In this document: positions 5,957 through 7,696 of the stretch, one piece after another
Layout: every line of letters begins with the position of its first letter
How positions within the stretch are numbered: position 1 is the stretch's first letter
Assembly: GCA_003235785.1 (NCBI GenBank)
Contig: QJYE01000037.1
Location: forward strand, 1 to 7,696
DNA: 7,696 nt
Reading direction: 5' to 3'
Source of the DNA: Nitrospirota bacterium
GTDB taxonomy: Bacteria; Nitrospirota; Nitrospiria; Nitrospirales; UBA8639
Program-made: the position numbers and the translations under genes
Notes under the pieces: model-generated
What the model was told of the DNA's origin: nothing
Seen by the model: only the letters and a program-made list of their open reading frames with translations
Database searches by the model: none

Positions 5957-7540
5957 ATGGGTGAGACGCGTGTTGATCTCCTGCACCTGTTAGAAGATTT
6001 ACGAGATGCCTATCCGGGCATGGTCGAAGAAACTATTCTTACCGAAATCGTGGCGAATTCTTTGGATTCCGGTGCCAGCCGGATTGCCCTTGAAGCCAAT
6101 CCTGGTGAGGGAACGTTGATGGTGAGGGATAACGGGTCAGGCATGCAACGGAAAGATCTTGCACGGTATCATGACATTGCTTCGAGCACGAAACGGCGTG
6201 GACAGGGAATAGGCTTTGCGGGGGTTGGGATCAAATTGGGGTTGTTAGTCTGTGAGGAAGTCCTGACAGAGACCAAGCGCGGGCAGACCCATGTCTCCAC
6301 GTCCTGGCATTTATCCTCACGGCATCGGGCGCCATGGAAATGGGTCACACCGATCGGCATGGTCTATCAACAAGGTACTGCTGTGCGTATGAAGTTGCAG
6401 AATGCCTTATCGCCGCTGTTGGATGCGGGCTTCTTAGGTGCGGCAGTTGCCCGCCATTTCCAGCCGTTGCTGGACTCCACCTTTTCGAAGATTTTATCAG
6501 CGCATTATCCGGAAGGAGTGGAATTTGTCATTAATGGCCAAGTGTTGATGCCTCAAAACTTTGAAGCACCCGTAAAGGCACCATTAGAAATTCGTATGCT
6601 GCGAAAGCGGAAGCCTTCGGCCGTGGGCTATCTGGTGCGAACCGACCATCCTTTGCCGGATGATTTACAGGGTCTGGCCATCAGTACGTTCGGCAAAGTC
6701 ATCAAGTCAGGATGGGATTGGTTGGGGTTGACCCCACAGGCTCGTGAACGAATTTCTGGGTTGATTGAGGTACCGGATTTGGCGGCGTGCCTGACATTGA
6801 ACAAAGGGGACTTTATTCGAGTCGGGGCGCGCGGGGCTACGTATTTGGCGTACCGGAAAGCCATTCAAGAAGCCGTGCAGCGGCAGCTTTCGGATTGGGG
6901 TGTGATCGATGGGCAGATTGAAGAAACCCCGCCACGACAAATTCGGCCGCTGGAGCGCGATATAGAACGAGTCTTGGAAGATCTATCCGATCTTTTCCCC
7001 TTGCTAGGATCATTGGTGGAGCATCGGAAGGGTGGTCAGAAGCGCCTTCCCTTGGGAGAGCCGGGGTCGTATGAAGAAATGCGGGCGGTGATCACGCCAG
7101 GCAAGGGGACTCATGTTGCTGAAGAGGAGGACACGTTAGTTGTGCAGGGGCCAACCCCTGAGTCTACTCCCAACTCATCAGACAGGGAACCTCGCGACCC
7201 AGACGACACGGCCTCAGTGGTCTCTGATTTTCTGTTGCCGGATCGCGGAAGTGCTAAACGTCCGGCCAGGTTCGGGCTCGGCATCCAATTCGAAGATCGG
7301 GAACATGATCAAGAGCTTGGGCGGTTGCTGGAATCGACCGTGTGGGTCAATCGTGCTCATCCGGCCTATCAACGTGCCGTGGCCACGAGGTCGGTTGGCT
7401 ATCATATCGCGCTGGCCGTGGGATTGGCCCTGGCGCCGCTGGCAGTCGAGCCGGCACATGAGCATGCATTTCTCTCGGCGTTCCTGTCCTGTTGGGGCGA
7501 AGGGGGGCTCCCCAAGAAAACCAAAAAACCAAAGAGATAA
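5957..7540 (+). CDS. Orphan GHKL-fold ATPase (MutL/Hsp90/MORC-like), 527 residues
   Basis: The N-terminus carries the Bergerat ATP-binding fold. The N-box is E30-IVA-N34-SLDSGAS, close to that of MutL. The G1 box is V56-R-DNGSGM (58-63). An ASSTK segment (75-79) follows, and the G2 box/ATP lid is GIGFAGVGIKLG (84-95). Residues about 165-320 probably form the second, S5-like domain, with a candidate ATP-sensing lysine in LTLNKGDF. A Glu/Pro/Asp/Ser-rich linker (about 385-440) leads to a C-terminal helical module with VWVNRAHPAY (to Y471) and a basic tail KKTKKPKR. There is no His-kinase phosphoacceptor, no MutL endonuclease motif and no gyrase domain. ATP-driven dimer closure, perhaps on nucleic acid, is an inference from the fold. 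An in-frame TGA (5948-5950) abuts the start region, so ATG 5957 is the first possible start. AAAGGGA lies 13 nt away, which is weak. It follows the CDF gene by 55 bp, probably on the same transcript. Confidence 0.9.
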   Translation: MGETRVDLLHLLEDLRDAYPGMVEETILTEIVANSLDSGASRIALEANPGEGTLMVRDNGSGMQRKDLARYHDIASSTKRRGQGIGFAGVGIKLGLLVCEEVLTETKRGQTHVSTSWHLSSRHRAPWKWVTPIGMVYQQGTAVRMKLQNALSPLLDAGFLGAAVARHFQPLLDSTFSKILSAHYPEGVEFVINGQVLMPQNFEAPVKAPLEIRMLRKRKPSAVGYLVRTDHPLPDDLQGLAISTFGKVIKSGWDWLGLTPQARERISGLIEVPDLAACLTLNKGDFIRVGARGATYLAYRKAIQEAVQRQLSDWGVIDGQIEETPPRQIRPLERDIERVLEDLSDLFPLLGSLVEHRKGGQKRLPLGEPGSYEEMRAVITPGKGTHVAEEEDTLVVQGPTPESTPNSSDREPRDPDDTASVVSDFLLPDRGSAKRPARFGLGIQFEDREHDQELGRLLESTVWVNRAHPAYQRAVATRSVGYHIALAVGLALAPLAVEPAHEHAFLSAFLSCWGEGGLPKKTKKPKR

Positions 7541-7555
7541 AAGCGTCAATCAGCG

Positions 7556-7582
7556 CATGAGGGGCATGAGGGGCATGAGGGG
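7556..7582 (+). repeat. Three perfect 9-bp tandem repeats, CATGAGGGG
   Basis: CATGAGGGG occurs at 7556-7564, 7565-7573 and 7574-7582. After a 3-nt TAT spacer comes CATAAGGGG (7586-7594), which is the outer end of the left arm of the neighbouring palindrome and differs from the repeat by one base. The repeats lie 15 bp after the stop of the GHKL gene and are not part of it. Confidence 0.95.
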
Positions 7583-7585
7583 TAT

Positions 7586-7633
7586 CATAAGGGGTCAGAC
7601 TCGAATTTATTAATTCGAGTCTGACCCCTTATG
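7586..7633. repeat. Perfect palindrome with 22-bp arms (REP-like element, possible bidirectional terminator)
   Basis: The arms 7586-7607 and 7612-7633 are exact reverse complements around a 4-nt loop (TATT). The arm core is AAGGGGTCAGACTCGAATT. Stems of this GGGGTCAGAC kind are, to my recollection, dispersed in many environmental bacterial genomes and look like REP elements moved by RAYT-type HUH transposases. No transposase gene is in this window. In RNA the hairpin would be very stable and could end or protect the upstream transcript, although no clean T-run follows. Two imperfect tandem copies of ATGGCTTTAT / ATGGCTTTT overlap and follow its right end (7631-7649). Confidence 0.92.
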
Positions 7634-7659
7634 GCTTTATATGGCTTTTGGGCGGTCAT

Positions 7660-7696
7660 CTAATCATCATTGCGATTGGCGATTTCTAAAACCACC
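7660..7696 (-). CDS. Possible 3' end of a converging gene (partial)
   Basis: In the minus sense the last bases of the window read in one open frame as VVLEIANRNDD followed by TAG (7662-7660). Eleven codons are too few for identification and chance is a fair explanation. If real, the palindrome at 7586-7633 would lie between two converging genes, a common place for REP elements and bidirectional terminators. Confidence 0.2.
   Translation of the reverse strand, partial: VVLEIANRNDD

Noticed and set aside
5957..7540. Restriction-modification or known defence island around the GHKL gene
   Set aside because: No methyltransferase, nuclease, helicase or integrase gene is in the window. The only close neighbour is a metal transporter.
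7140..7613. 157-codon plus-strand frame ending in MRG repeats
   Set aside because: It overlaps the end of the GHKL gene in another frame, and its tail is just the 9-bp repeats and palindrome translated. The GHKL frame has clear motifs.
7556..7633. CRISPR-like repeat array
   Set aside because: The units are 9 bp, directly adjacent without spacers, and no cas gene is present.

Overview
The window comes from a bacterial chromosome of roughly balanced base composition. It holds one long minus-strand gene that leaves the left edge, a small minus-strand gene, and two plus-strand genes that look co-transcribed. Nothing in it fixes the taxonomy. The multidomain WD40 ATPase, the CDF transporter style and a REP-like palindrome would fit a Gram-negative environmental lineage (Nitrospirota was considered, weakly). 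There is no rRNA, tRNA, CRISPR array, transposase or phage gene.

Layout. Positions 1-3894 (minus) encode at least 1298 residues of one protein, in this order: an AAA-like (AAA_35 type) P-loop NTPase domain, one predicted membrane segment, about 450 residues of coiled coil, and a WD40 propeller of seven blades. The C-terminus lies just beyond position 1. A good sigma70-type promoter sits about 75-100 bases upstream of its start. Positions 3895-4253 are non-coding. Positions 4254-4511 (minus) encode an 85-residue protein of unknown function with a strong ribosome binding site. Positions 4512-4974 are an AT-rich leader region with inverted repeats. Positions 4975-5901 (plus) encode a cation diffusion facilitator (CDF) metal transporter of the ZnT9-like style. 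Positions 5957-7540 (plus) encode an orphan GHKL ATPase related to the MutL/Hsp90/MORC ATPase fold. Downstream lie three 9-bp tandem repeats and a perfect 22-bp-arm palindrome of REP-like appearance (7586-7633). A possible end of a converging gene is at the right edge.

How the genes may relate. The CDF and GHKL genes are 55 bp apart on the same strand with no terminator visible between them, so one transcript is likely, but no functional link is evident from sequence. The large AAA-coil-WD40 protein is probably a membrane-anchored STAND-like signalling or scaffold ATPase. Its partners and substrate cannot be read from this window. The two items most worth following are that protein's topology and the orphan MORC/MutL-like ATPase. 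No complete, clearly new multi-gene system is visible.
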